Counted from the first letter of the stretch, positions 1 through 8,712 are shown. The stretch: DNA of 59,940 nucleotides from Desulfuromonadaceae bacterium (GCA_028687585.1 JAQTZV010000034.1:1-59940); one strand, 5' to 3'. Made by a program: numbers and translations. The notes: generated from the sequence alone by a model not told the origin.

Positions 1-110
1 ACCGGTTCCTCGCAAGAGGGGCTTACGAAAGGCTTGAGCCGTGTGATGGGAAACCATCACGCACGGTTCTTAGGGGGGAACGAGACAGTAATGTCTCCGA
101 CCTACCCGAC
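1..110 (+). mobile_element. Group II intron, 3' end (domains V and VI)
   Basis: Positions 36-69 form a 34-nt hairpin with the signature of group II intron domain V: it opens GAGCCG (the AGC catalytic triad at 37-39), has a GAAA tetraloop around 50-53 and closes with CGGTTC. A domain VI-like helix follows (about 71-107), and the sequence ends CTACCCGAC, matching the AY 3' terminus of bacterial introns. Splicing at 110/111 would leave an open reading frame that runs to 686 without a stop. The rest of the intron, including any reverse transcriptase/maturase ORF, lies left of the window. Confidence 0.85.
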
Positions 111-686
111 ACGTCCAACACCAGACTGGCAGAGCAGGGAGACGGCAGAATCCGTCGCGTAAATACCGCTGACATCCACCGGGCCCAGTTCGGGGAAGTT
201 CGTCCCGTCCGCTACTGGTATCTCACCTCTTCAGAAGTCCAGGCGCTGCAGCTTGCTTACACCCTGGAGAAGAGGATGGTTGCCAAGCTCGCGGAAGGGG
301 AAACACCGGACATCGACCCGGCGGAATGCAGCAGCAGCCAGTCGTTTTCATCCCTGATGACGAAGGCGCTCAAGGAGGGGAACTTCAACTACACGGACCC
401 ATCGTCCCTGTTGAAGAAGATGACCCAGCACGAAAACGCCCGAGTCAGGGGAGACAACAAGGCAGAACAATCGATCAGAAACAACATCATCCATCTACCA
501 ATCTCCAAACCGGAACCTGCTCCAGCTCCACCATCCATTGCCGTCATCCATTGTGAAGACGGCAGAGAGGTCACACGGGACCTGCCATTCGGCATGTACC
601 AGACCTTGCTGGATGCGGGAGCCCTGGAGTTCACCCTGTTTGGCGTCTATGTGCGTAATCCCGCACCCATGCAGAAACGAGCATAG
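111..686 (+). CDS. 3' exon of an intron-interrupted element gene (partial, unknown function)
   Basis: Reading in frame from 111, immediately after the predicted intron end, gives 191 codons without a stop. The first internal Met is at 276, but the open frame upstream of it (for example ..VRYWYLTSSEVQAL..) has the same composition as the rest, so 276 is probably not the true start. The protein is hydrophilic with a Pro-rich linker (roughly residues 128-137 of the exon) and no motif I recognise. Its 5' exon must lie left of the intron, outside this window. It heads a run of co-directional small accessory genes. Confidence 0.6.
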   Translation, partial: TSNTRLAEQGDGRIRRVNTADIHRAQFGEVRPVRYWYLTSSEVQALQLAYTLEKRMVAKLAEGETPDIDPAECSSSQSFSSLMTKALKEGNFNYTDPSSLLKKMTQHENARVRGDNKAEQSIRNNIIHLPISKPEPAPAPPSIAVIHCEDGREVTRDLPFGMYQTLLDAGALEFTLFGVYVRNPAPMQKRA

Positions 687-706
687 ACCACATCAACCAT
701 CAACCT

Positions 707-751
707 GAGCGGAGACTGACAATCCCTGCCGGGGGTGGTCCGTCTCCGCTC
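707..751 (+). promoter_or_regulatory. Structured 5' leader, copy 1 (possible radC-type RNA motif)
   Basis: Arms 707-716 (GAGCGGAGAC) and 742-751 are perfect 10-bp complements. They enclose a 25-nt loop that begins TGACA and carries a G-rich run. The hairpin ends 18 nt before the ATG at 770, just upstream of an AAGGAG ribosome binding site. Leaders of the same design, with different bases but preserved pairing, stand at 1312-1354 and 2410-2441. Confidence 0.55.
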
Positions 752-769
752 ACCATAAGGAGATAGACC

Positions 770-1288
770 ATGACAGACTACATAAATCAGGACGAACCGA
801 CCAACGAGGAGCGTGCCGACCGAATCGACACGGTCATGCAGGCCTACTGCCTGACCCTTGAAGGCCGGGATTTCGATGGCGACGAAGATGACGTCAAAGA
901 CATGCTCACGGACCTGATGCACTTTTGTAAGCGGATGGAGATTGACTTTGAGGAGAATCTTCGCGTCGCCCGTAATAATTACGAACATGAACGGAATGCG
1001 GAAAATGGCACGCCGAACACCATCGGCTGCCCGGTATGCGGCTGTTTTCTGGAAGTCTCCCGAACCGATATCTTGTTAGGCATCGACCGGGAGTTGTACG
1101 ACTGCCAGGAATGCGAAGAGACTTTCATTCGGGAGCTTACCGTTCCGGACAGTCCTCTCGAACGAGCCGTAAAATGTATCGGCTGCGGCAACATGATTCC
1201 GCAATCCTCAGCACGTATCTTCTACCAGCGCGACGACAATGCACATTTCATTGGCGAGTGCTGCTGGGACGAACGACTGCGCGACTGA
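770..1288 (+). CDS. Zinc-ribbon protein of unknown function
   Basis: A 172-residue acidic protein with no family I can name. The N-terminal half is charged and helical. The C-terminal half carries Cys pairs at about residues 87-90 (CPVC), 112-115 (CQEC), 136-139 (CIGC) and 164-165 (CC), consistent with two zinc ribbons, one from the first two pairs and one from the last two. Start ATG 770 follows an AAGGAG site with good spacing. It sits between two genes with similar structured leaders and is probably an accessory establishment gene of the element; no enzymatic function can be claimed. Confidence 0.7.
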   Translation: MTDYINQDEPTNEERADRIDTVMQAYCLTLEGRDFDGDEDDVKDMLTDLMHFCKRMEIDFEENLRVARNNYEHERNAENGTPNTIGCPVCGCFLEVSRTDILLGIDRELYDCQECEETFIRELTVPDSPLERAVKCIGCGNMIPQSSARIFYQRDDNAHFIGECCWDERLRD

Positions 1289-1311
1289 CCCAACAACTAT
1301 ATTTCAACCTG

Positions 1312-1354
1312 CGGGGAGACACGACACTCCCCGAGGGGGAAGTCAGTCTCCCCG
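1312..1354 (+). promoter_or_regulatory. Structured 5' leader, copy 2 (possible radC-type RNA motif)
   Basis: Arms 1312-1320 (CGGGGAGAC) and 1346-1354 are perfect 9-bp complements. The loop contains GACACTCCCC and GGGGGA, which can themselves pair. It lies 23 nt before the ATG at 1378. The outer stem differs in sequence from copies 1 and 3 but pairs equally well, so the base changes look compensatory. Confidence 0.55.
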
Positions 1355-1377
1355 GCTTATTGCAAAGGAGATAGACC

Positions 1378-1833
1378 ATGCCCACAAAAATAACTCTCAA
1401 CCCCGGCTATGCCGGCGGCGTTTATGTTCTCGATCACGGCGAGTTCTATACCTGCCTGGGCTTTGATGTCGTCTTGAAGAAGGCGGGAGCCCCGGCAGCT
1501 GAACTGAACTCTCCTGAAAATTCCCCTGTTCAGACCGAACGCGGCACCATGGCAGCTTATCGCAAGTACGCTGCCATGGTTGATAAAGCTCGCCAGAAGA
1601 ATATCTCAACCGGATGGCGCTCGCGTATTGACCTTACAGCCGATCTGATCGGTCTGGAGGGTAAACGCGTGGAGGTCATTGACTGTTACGGGGACCGCCG
1701 GCGTTTCATCGTCGGTCGGTCAACCGGGTGGATTCCATGCCACCTGGAAATCAAAGCCCGGAACAGTTCCGGAGGCGAAGCCGTCTGGGGGACTCCGTTC
1801 CACTCAGTCAGGATAATCGGAGGTGTTACTTGA
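1378..1833 (+). CDS. Conserved-looking element protein of unknown function
   Basis: 151 residues; ATG 1378 has an AAAGGAG site 10 nt upstream. The first 30 residues look like a small beta-rich unit (GGVYVLDHGEFYTCLGFDVV), and the C-terminal 60 residues look like another (VEVIDCYGDRRRFIVGRS). Between them is a basic helical stretch. The layout resembles small nucleic-acid-binding accessory proteins, but I recognise no family. Its stop codon overlaps the TTG start of the CHC2 gene (TTGA at 1830-1833), so the two are probably translationally coupled. Confidence 0.65.
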   Translation: MPTKITLNPGYAGGVYVLDHGEFYTCLGFDVVLKKAGAPAAELNSPENSPVQTERGTMAAYRKYAAMVDKARQKNISTGWRSRIDLTADLIGLEGKRVEVIDCYGDRRRFIVGRSTGWIPCHLEIKARNSSGGEAVWGTPFHSVRIIGGVT

Positions 1834-2381
1834 ATAACGCTTATACAACAATTCGAAATACAAAAAGAATGTCAGTGATGTCAGTCGTCTCTGCGGCGAA
1901 GGAATTCGGCGTACCGGAACGCTACGCAATAATGCGCCGGCTTGCCTTTCTGCAACCGCACATCAAACATCTAGAGCGTGAAATATGGGGAGCCCAACGG
2001 CGGATCGAACGAAGTAAAGATCCACTGATCAAGGCCCTAACTGAATCCTTCATCAGAGACCAGGAAAAGGAGTTGCGCCCCCTGAAACGGGAAGCAACAG
2101 CGCTTCTCAACCATGTCAACGGCAAGGAGACGGTGCAGGCACCCGGCGGGATAACCCCTGAGATGATCGAGCAGGCCCGGCAGTATCCCATTACCAGCAT
2201 CATCGACTTCCCCAATGGGAGACACCGATGCTGTCCGTTTCACAAGGACAATAATCCCTCAATGGCTCTCTACGATAACCATGCCCACTGTTTCGTCTGT
2301 AACCGGTCATGGGATTCGATCAGCGCCACGATAGAGCTGGATGGTGTGAGCTTCCGGGAGGCTGTGCTGGCGCTCCAGTAA
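1830..2381 (+). CDS. CHC2-type zinc-finger protein (DnaG-primase-like zinc domain)
   Basis: Start chosen at TTG 1830 because GGAGG (1819-1823) lies 6 nt upstream and the codon overlaps the previous stop; an internal ATG at 1869 is the alternative. From TTG the product is 183 aa. The first 100 residues form long basic helices. Around residues 134-157 it has CCPFH..., a conserved-type NPS and CFVCN, the Zn-binding pattern of the CHC2 finger of bacterial DnaG and plasmid primases. There is no TOPRIM or polymerase domain, so it is a stand-alone DNA-binding finger rather than a primase. A role in element replication or transfer priming is inference. Confidence 0.75.
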   Translation: MNNAYTTIRNTKRMSVMSVVSAAKEFGVPERYAIMRRLAFLQPHIKHLEREIWGAQRRIERSKDPLIKALTESFIRDQEKELRPLKREATALLNHVNGKETVQAPGGITPEMIEQARQYPITSIIDFPNGRHRCCPFHKDNNPSMALYDNHAHCFVCNRSWDSISATIELDGVSFREAVLALQ

Positions 2382-2409
2382 CCTGAATCAATAACAATCA
2401 ACCCTATGG

Positions 2410-2441
2410 GGGCGGACACTGCCCCTGGGGGGAGTCCGCCC
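2410..2441 (+). promoter_or_regulatory. Structured 5' leader, copy 3, upstream of radC-like gene
   Basis: Arms 2410-2417 (GGGCGGAC) and 2434-2441 are perfect 8-bp complements around a C-run/G-run loop. The ATG of the RadC-like gene is at 2463 behind AGGAGG. This is the placement described for the published radC RNA motif (5' UTRs of radC and other DNA-metabolism genes on mobile elements). I could not run a covariance model, so the assignment is by design and context only. Confidence 0.55.
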
Positions 2442-2462
2442 TCACAATTTTAGGAGGCGGAC

Positions 2463-2954
2463 ATGAATCTCGATCTCTTCGGAGAACCAGCAGCACCGAC
2501 AACAAAAAGAATCTTCATAAAATCTATCGAAGCACGCTACCGCAACGAGGTTGTCAGAGATGACGCCCCGCAGTGGGTATCGAAGCGGTTTACGCAACCA
2601 CAGCAGGTATTTGAAATGTTCCGGGATCTCCGCCTGGAGACGAAGGAGCACTTCATCGTCCTGCATCTGGACGGCAAAAACCGGATCGTCTGCTTTGATC
2701 GAGTATCGATTGGCTCGCTTAATCAGGCCATCGTCCATAGTCGCGAGGTCTTCAAAACGGCATGCCTGTCAAATGCGGCAGCCGTGCTCCTCGTGCATAA
2801 TCACCCTACAGGTGACCCGACCCCCAGCAGTGAAGATATCGCCATTACCAGACGTCTCAAGGAAAGTGGCGAGATCCTCGGCATCAAGGTTCTGGATCAC
2901 ATCATCATTGGTGATGGCGAGTTCCTGAGTTTTGTCGAACGGGGACTCTTGTAA
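2463..2954 (+). CDS. radC: RadC-like JAB/MPN-domain protein
   Basis: 163 residues, the length of the mobile-element RadC forms that keep only the JAB domain and lack the helix-hairpin-helix part of chromosomal RadC. The metal-binding motif HNHPTGDPTPSSED is intact at residues 112-125, and the flanking strands (HFIVLHLD; VLDHIIIGDG) match the family. RadC-like JAB proteins are common on ICEs and plasmids; a DNA-repair role is annotated but not well established, and anti-restriction or establishment roles are suspected. ATG 2463 is preceded by AGGAGG. Confidence 0.9.
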   Translation: MNLDLFGEPAAPTTKRIFIKSIEARYRNEVVRDDAPQWVSKRFTQPQQVFEMFRDLRLETKEHFIVLHLDGKNRIVCFDRVSIGSLNQAIVHSREVFKTACLSNAAAVLLVHNHPTGDPTPSSEDIAITRRLKESGEILGIKVLDHIIIGDGEFLSFVERGLL

Positions 2955-3095
2955 ATAATGAGGGAGCGGCGCTTAGTGCGCCCTCCCCCACCCTCTCCCC
3001 CTCCGGTTCAAGAGGGTTTCTTGGAGTCACCGTCACGACGGTGGTTGCAGGGAGCCCTTTTGGGCCACCATCACAACGATAAGGGGGATAGAGTT

Positions 3096-3233
3096 ATGTC
3101 AGTTCGAACACGCATTAACGGTAGGGAATTTACGCTTTCGTGGGAGGAATTCGAAAAGGCACTGCACAGGAGCAACATTGTCGGTGGCGAATTCGAGGTA
3201 CTTGCCATTTATGCAGGCGGGAAACCTTACTAG
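3096..3233 (+). CDS. Small 45-residue protein of unknown function
   Basis: The open frame begins at 2958, but ATG 3096 is the likely start because AAGGGGG stands 9 nt upstream. The upstream codons (Pro/Arg-rich) overlap a leader with several hairpins (for example a 6-bp stem at about 3030-3045). The product, beginning MSVRTRINGREF, looks like a compact alpha/beta peptide with a motif TLSWEEFEKALH. A terminator follows directly, ending the accessory operon. Confidence 0.5.
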   Translation: MSVRTRINGREFTLSWEEFEKALHRSNIVGGEFEVLAIYAGGKPY

Positions 3234-3268
3234 CATCTTCAGGCCGGATACCCGTCCGGTCTGGATAG

Positions 3269-3300
3269 AGGCGGCCCTTGTGGTCGCCTTTTTCTATTTT
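3269..3300 (+). terminator. Rho-independent terminator
   Basis: Arms 3269-3276 (AGGCGGCC) and 3282-3289 pair over 8 bp with one G-U, a 5-nt loop, then a T-rich tract to 3300. It closes the accessory gene run that starts at the window edge. Confidence 0.8.
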
Positions 3301-3587
3301 TACTGCACAAAAATCTAGTAATGGTAATGCACGATAATCTAGCTGAGGCCAACGTACTGGAATGATAGGATGGCAACAGTTAGGCAAACATACGCAAGGT
3401 TTTCTCCGCTTGTCTCACCTTTCTTCAGTATTGTAACATTTCTGTGGATACTACAAAAAACATCAGCTTTATCATTATGTTAAGAATCTAGCTCAGCATA
3501 ACGCAAGTTGCCATCAAGCTTGACAATTAGCACCAATCTATAGTAGCCTGACCAATTCTAAATTGAGAAATCTCTCGACAATAAAAT

Positions 3588-3626
3588 GCCGCATTACGCA
3601 ATAGCTAAATGCGGCTTCATTTTTTT
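3588..3626 (+). terminator. Terminator or attenuator in front of the five-gene operon
   Basis: GCCGCATT (3588-3595) pairs with AATGCGGC (3608-3615), followed by a T-run (3620-3626). It lies 42 nt before the ATG at 3668, so it either ends a transcript from the left or attenuates the operon. The rest of 3301-3667 is AT-rich with no gene; a TTGACA at 3518 lacks a well-spaced -10. Confidence 0.55.
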
Positions 3627-3667
3627 CGCCGAGTAAACCACTTAATCCCACGGAAAGATTACAAGTT

Positions 3668-5611
3668 ATGGGCAAACCGTACGTTAGCGAACTATCCAAG
3701 TTGGCCGAGACATATGAGTGGGCAATTTCACAGGATATCACAGCCCTTACTAATGCAATAAATGTCACAAACTCTCTCCCGATGCTAGCTGTTGGATCAG
3801 GCGGTTCGTTGTCCGCAGCTGAAGTGATGATCTCATGCCATGAAAGAGCTGCACATTTTCTGGGGCGTGCTGTTACCCCATTGGAGTTACTGACAGCTCT
3901 CCCTAACAATCAAGATACCTCTGTTTGGTTTTTCTCTGCTGGTGGCGGTAATGTCGATATTCGTCGCGCCTATAAACATGCGCTATTGAAAGAACCCAGG
4001 CAGGTTGCCGCTCTTGTTGGGAAGCTTAACAGTAAACTCTCTACCATTTCCGGCGATCATCACTACACTGACCTCATAGAAGTTGAACTGCCTGCCGGAC
4101 ATGACGGTTTTTTAGCAACTAATTCTCTTCTCGCATTTACTGTTTTAATCTGCCGTGCATACGACAAACTAAATAACTGCTCAGAGATCACATACAACTC
4201 ACTTAATGATTTAATGACAACTGCATTGCCTGCCGGTTTCAATTTGAGCCAATTGAGCAACCTGTCTGAAAATCTATGGAAGAAAACAGCAATTCATGTG
4301 CTCTACAGCAGTCCGCTAAAGTCTGCTGCTGTTGATATAGAGTCAAAATTCATAGAAGCAGGCTTATACTCCGTACACCTTGCTGATTTTAGGAACTTTG
4401 CGCATGGACGTCATCACTGGCTGGCAAAGCATGAGGAGTCGTCAGCGGTGCTGGCACTGTCTGTACCATCAGATGCTGAATTAGCTCAAAAAACTTTATC
4501 GTTACTTCCAGATCAGATACCTCAATTACATATTCCATTACAGTGCACAGGAACCAATGCCCTGATCTCAGGAATTGTCATGTCACTGTATCTTGCCGGC
4601 GCTGCCGGTAAATCTAGAGGAATCGACCCTGGTCGTCCCGGTGTACCAGACTTTGGGAGCAAGCTTTACAACCTTGGAGCAAATACAGGTTTCTGTAAAA
4701 CTGTCAAACAGATAGACATAGCTATACAACGAAAGGTAGGTAGCAGCGTTTCGTCTCTGACCCCGCACCGTAGAACGCTTTGGGAACAAGCGTATCAGCA
4801 TTTTAGAACCAAGCTTATTAAAGCGAGGTTCAAGGGGGTCGTAATGGACTACGACGGAACGGTTGTAGATACTCGTCACAGATTCAATCCACCTACCCCC
4901 GAAGTGACAGAGGAAATTGTCCGTTTACTACAATACGGAATCCTTATTGGGTTCGCTACGGGCAGGGGGAAATCAATCCGTGAAGACTTAAGAAAGGTCA
5001 TTCCGACCTGTTACTGGGATCGAGTGATAGTTGGGTATTATAATGGGGCTGAAATTGCCCATCTAACTCAGGATGAAACACCGGATTGTGAGTCTCCTCC
5101 CTGCGCCGATTTAGAAATTATATTTAAATCAATCCAGAATCATATTGAAATAAAATCACTCGCAAAAATAACGTGCAGGAAATTCCAACTTACCGTTGAA
5201 CCAACTACAACTGTTCCAGAAAATAAACTTTGGGAGCTAGCGCAAAATGAAATAAAAGGAGTGCACCTACCTGCGCCAGCAATATATCGTTCCAGTCATT
5301 CGATAGATATCCTTGCACAAGGTGTTTCGAAATTGTCCGTAATTAATGCCTTACTAGCCAAGTTTGACTCAAGTGGTGACGTGCTGGCAATAGGGGATCG
5401 AGGGAAATGGCCCGGGAATGACTCATTGCTGCTAAAACATGTTCATTCTCTAAGCGTTGACGAGGTTTCCCCTTCTCCGGAAACTTGTTGGAATATATGC
5501 CCCGCAGGAGTGCGTGGCGTACAAGGGACACTCTACTGCTTGCAGCAGCTAGAAGTTGATGAGGTTTCTGCTGGGGTTGCCAGATTCAGTAAATCCGGGA
5601 TAAAGCTGTGA
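3668..5611 (+). CDS. Double SIS sugar-isomerase domain fused to a HAD phosphatase
   Basis: 647 residues. Residues about 35-170 hold a first SIS domain with the glycine loop GSGGSLSAA (43-51), the phosphosugar-binding signature. Residues about 205-300 (KFIEAGLYSVHL..FAHGRHHW) resemble the second SIS half of GlmS-type isomerases. From about 385 there is a HAD-like domain: motif I DYDGTVVDT (about 393-401, nucleophile Asp plus acid/base Asp), motif II in ATGRG (about 436) and motif IV GDRGKWPGND (about 575), all apparently intact. Such a fusion suggests binding or isomerising a phosphosugar and then dephosphorylating it. First gene of a tight five-gene operon, with a 4-nt overlap with the next. 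Visibly AT-richer than the flanks. Substrate unknown. Confidence 0.8.
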   Translation: MGKPYVSELSKLAETYEWAISQDITALTNAINVTNSLPMLAVGSGGSLSAAEVMISCHERAAHFLGRAVTPLELLTALPNNQDTSVWFFSAGGGNVDIRRAYKHALLKEPRQVAALVGKLNSKLSTISGDHHYTDLIEVELPAGHDGFLATNSLLAFTVLICRAYDKLNNCSEITYNSLNDLMTTALPAGFNLSQLSNLSENLWKKTAIHVLYSSPLKSAAVDIESKFIEAGLYSVHLADFRNFAHGRHHWLAKHEESSAVLALSVPSDAELAQKTLSLLPDQIPQLHIPLQCTGTNALISGIVMSLYLAGAAGKSRGIDPGRPGVPDFGSKLYNLGANTGFCKTVKQIDIAIQRKVGSSVSSLTPHRRTLWEQAYQHFRTKLIKARFKGVVMDYDGTVVDTRHRFNPPTPEVTEEIVRLLQYGILIGFATGRGKSIREDLRKVIPTCYWDRVIVGYYNGAEIAHLTQDETPDCESPPCADLEIIFKSIQNHIEIKSLAKITCRKFQLTVEPTTTVPENKLWELAQNEIKGVHLPAPAIYRSSHSIDILAQGVSKLSVINALLAKFDSSGDVLAIGDRGKWPGNDSLLLKHVHSLSVDEVSPSPETCWNICPAGVRGVQGTLYCLQQLEVDEVSAGVARFSKSGIKL

Positions 5612-6762
5612 ATCATGAACTCGGACTTCAAGTTCTTAGCCAGATAATGTCTTGGGATGATGATGAAGCCAGACAAGAATTCCGATGGCTGACTTTTATG
5701 TCCCAGTACAAGTATGATGATTATTCCGATTATCTAGCGGGCGTACGTTTTTTGGAGTGTCTTGCAACATGGCTACAACAATTTGATGATGCCGACAGGC
5801 AGATCGCCTATCAGTATCTAAAAACTAATCTCATATATAACAGCACAGCTGAGCTCAATAGACTGGTTGAAAAGCTGTATCCAGAACATATACAACCAGA
5901 TATTATCCAAGCAGTCTCTGAAAAACTAAACATCCCGAAATACAAAATATGGGCGACAACCGATGCCACAAGCGAGTTCGACTGGCAGTTGCGCAAAGCA
6001 TTATTTTTGGGGTTAAGTGATGGAGCCAGAATTGATGTTTTGAGACGAGCAAATGCAGGTATTATTTCAAACGAACAAATTGTCGCATCGACGCAAATAG
6101 ATACAGCCAAATGGAAGAGCTTAGTTAAAGATCTCCGCCAAGATCTCGATAAAATCAAACCAGGCACTGGAGAGAGTGCAAAGTTTGCCAAAATTTATCT
6201 TATTGACGACTTTACAGCATCGGGGACTTCATTAATAAGAAAAAATCAGGGTGGAACAGAGTTTAAAGGAAAACTCGAGAGGTTTCACCATTCCATAGAA
6301 GCGGCAAAGTCAGACCTACAAGCAGAGTATGGCGAAATACTTGAAGAAAACTGGGAACTCGTCGTTCATCATTACATTTGTACAGAAAACGCAAGAACCG
6401 TTATCAATACGAGGTATCAGGAAGCTCTCGATTCAGGCGTTAAATGGTACAATAATGTACGTTTTACCTTTAGTCTGATACTGCCTGCTGAGGTCGCTTT
6501 AGACACAACATCAGGCCATCCTTTTGTGGAAATTTGTAGAAAATATTACGACAACTCCATTGAAAATAAGCATTCAGCAGAGTGCGGCGACAAAGATATG
6601 ACGTTCGGCTATTGCCGGTGTGCTTTACCGTTAATTTTAGAACATAATACTCCGAATAATTCATTGCCTTTATTCTGGGCTGAAACAGCTGGTCAAAACG
6701 GGCAACACGCTATGCGTCCATTATTTCGCCGCCGCCAGCGACACGTCGAACTTGTAGAGTAA
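5608..6762 (+). CDS. Phosphoribosyltransferase-like protein
   Basis: 384 residues. The PRPP-binding loop of type I phosphoribosyltransferases is visible as YLIDDFTASGTSL at about residues 198-210 (two acidic residues followed by a T/S-rich loop), preceded by a hydrophobic strand. The N-terminal 190 residues are helical with conserved-looking WATTDATSEF..R. A C-terminal region with several Cys and His residues (C..C near 330-340: CGDKDMTFGYCRC) may bind metal. PRTase domains of this larger kind have been predicted in bacterial conflict systems, where they may make or sense a nucleotide or ribosyl signal; that role is inference here. ATG overlaps the stop of the upstream gene. Confidence 0.75.
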   Translation: MNHELGLQVLSQIMSWDDDEARQEFRWLTFMSQYKYDDYSDYLAGVRFLECLATWLQQFDDADRQIAYQYLKTNLIYNSTAELNRLVEKLYPEHIQPDIIQAVSEKLNIPKYKIWATTDATSEFDWQLRKALFLGLSDGARIDVLRRANAGIISNEQIVASTQIDTAKWKSLVKDLRQDLDKIKPGTGESAKFAKIYLIDDFTASGTSLIRKNQGGTEFKGKLERFHHSIEAAKSDLQAEYGEILEENWELVVHHYICTENARTVINTRYQEALDSGVKWYNNVRFTFSLILPAEVALDTTSGHPFVEICRKYYDNSIENKHSAECGDKDMTFGYCRCALPLILEHNTPNNSLPLFWAETAGQNGQHAMRPLFRRRQRHVELVE

Positions 6763-6771
6763 TGAAGATTT

Positions 6772-8712
6772 ATGGCTAATCCATTCGAAAAGAGAGCAAC
6801 TGAATACTTACGTGATGATGCGGCGTTCTTATCCGTTGTCACCCCGGAGCCTCTGCATACCTTTTTTGAGCGTCATGCAAAAGATGGTACGTTATATGAC
6901 CGTCTCTGTACTGTAATCGGGACTCCCGGAAGCGGTAAAACCACCATAGCCACTCTACTGCAATATAAAACTGTTGAGACACTGCGCAATAGCCCCAATA
7001 TTGCAGAATATAAGGCGCTCATACATGCATTGACGAAATGCGGCATAATTAAGGACAACAAGACTCAAATTCTAGGTTGTCGATTGCCGCTTGAATCAGA
7101 ATATCGTGAATTTTGGGAGTTACCATATAAAGATGAAATTAAACTAGGCCTACTTAAGTCCTTTCTCCAATCCAGAGCAATTATTGCATGGATGAAAAAT
7201 CTACAAGAAAACAGGCGATATGACCTCGCCAATGTAAAGATTATTTATAGAGATCAAGCTGACGTCGCAGCGGATAGTATTGGTGGTCAGAACGCGTTAG
7301 ACGTATTCGAAAAAGCTAAATCTGTCGAAAGAGCAATTTACGAAATTAGCGCGGCTTTAATTGCACCGAAAGAAAGTTCGCTCAAAGACGATGCAATTGC
7401 ACCGTACCATCCATTTGACGCAATAGATCATTTCGTTGTGAAGTCTGGAGCAAATCCAGCTCAAGTATTAAAGCCGCTAGTTATGCTGGATGATGCACAT
7501 ACATTGCATCGGTCTCAACTCATTGCTGTGGGTAGTTGGTTGGCACGTAGAGAAATGAAAATTGGTCGATGGTTGCTTATGCGACTGGACGCGCAAACAC
7601 CTGAAACGGTCCTCACAGAGGGTTTTGGTAAAGATTCTGGAATCGTGTCAGAGAGTGAAATTAAAAAGAGCCGTGAAATCACATACATTTGGCTTCAAAG
7701 CAGTATTGACCGCAGAAAACAACGTGAAGATTTCAGGAAAATGGCTCGTAGTATGGCCGATAAATATCTTCGCTTAATGCCAGTGTTCACCAGACAAGGC
7801 ATATCGAGGTTTTCTGACATCCTTAACACGGGCGTTTCAGAGATTTCTGAATCAAAGTATATCGAGTTATCAAGAAAGATCGATCGAACTCAGAAAAATT
7901 TAGGAATTAGCAGCCTTCGCCGTAAAACATTCGAATCAGAGATTGATAAATATTTCGATAATTCAGAAACGACTGACAAAGGTCGAGATGTTAAATTGGC
8001 TTTGTTGAGCATAATAATGCATCGATATGCAAATAGAGTTCCTCAAGAAAGCTTATTCCAGCTTGAACCTGTTGATCCTGAACCAAACAAACCAATAAAG
8101 ATCAAGGCCGGCTTAGCAGATGGTGCAAGAGTCTACCTTATGCACAATTATAACCGCCCTTACTACTTTGGTGTTGATGCCATCTGTGATGGTAGTTCCG
8201 ATAATGCAGAGCTTTTTCTTCAACTTTCGGGCAGATTGGTTGAGGCGGCGGAAACACGTGTTATCAAGTCACCTAACGGGAGCACAGCACTACCACCAGC
8301 ATATCAACACAAGTTGCTAGTTGAGCGGGCTCAGGAAATGATAGATGAATGGTCTTTTCCTCTCTATGGGGAAGTAAAGAGTTTATGTAAAACAATTGCT
8401 AAACACTGCGTTGAGAAGTCCCTTGAGCCCAATGCACCACTTGATGGGGGAGCAAACGCTTACGGCATACTTCAAGACGAGTTCGACACCATTCCTGAAA
8501 AATTCCCAGAGCTTGCAAAGGTAATTAAATTTGCCGTAGCTTATAACGCAATATCGCTTAAACCAAAGTATTCTACAAAACACAAGGAATGGTGTTTGGT
8601 GGAATTAACAGGGCCAGTGCTCATGGTTTCTGGGCTTACTATGAACCGTGGTGGTTTTCTTGAGAAGACAGTTGCAGACTTATTAGATGCAATTGAGCGA
8701 AAACAACTATGA
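6772..8712 (+). CDS. P-loop ATPase of a predicted conflict operon
   Basis: 646 residues. Walker A GTPGSGKTT lies at about residues 50-58 and a Walker B-like strand PLVMLDDAH at about 235-243, followed by a sensor-like RWLLMRLDAQTPE. This is the arrangement of AAA/STAND/ORC-type ATPases with a roughly 300-residue NTPase module. The remaining 350 residues are helical and show no repeat or effector motif I recognise. It may act as the regulator or energy-using switch of the operon. The start lies 9 nt after the PRTase stop, and the stop overlaps the next ATG (ATGA at 8709-8712). Confidence 0.75.
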   Translation: MANPFEKRATEYLRDDAAFLSVVTPEPLHTFFERHAKDGTLYDRLCTVIGTPGSGKTTIATLLQYKTVETLRNSPNIAEYKALIHALTKCGIIKDNKTQILGCRLPLESEYREFWELPYKDEIKLGLLKSFLQSRAIIAWMKNLQENRRYDLANVKIIYRDQADVAADSIGGQNALDVFEKAKSVERAIYEISAALIAPKESSLKDDAIAPYHPFDAIDHFVVKSGANPAQVLKPLVMLDDAHTLHRSQLIAVGSWLARREMKIGRWLLMRLDAQTPETVLTEGFGKDSGIVSESEIKKSREITYIWLQSSIDRRKQREDFRKMARSMADKYLRLMPVFTRQGISRFSDILNTGVSEISESKYIELSRKIDRTQKNLGISSLRRKTFESEIDKYFDNSETTDKGRDVKLALLSIIMHRYANRVPQESLFQLEPVDPEPNKPIKIKAGLADGARVYLMHNYNRPYYFGVDAICDGSSDNAELFLQLSGRLVEAAETRVIKSPNGSTALPPAYQHKLLVERAQEMIDEWSFPLYGEVKSLCKTIAKHCVEKSLEPNAPLDGGANAYGILQDEFDTIPEKFPELAKVIKFAVAYNAISLKPKYSTKHKEWCLVELTGPVLMVSGLTMNRGGFLEKTVADLLDAIERKQL

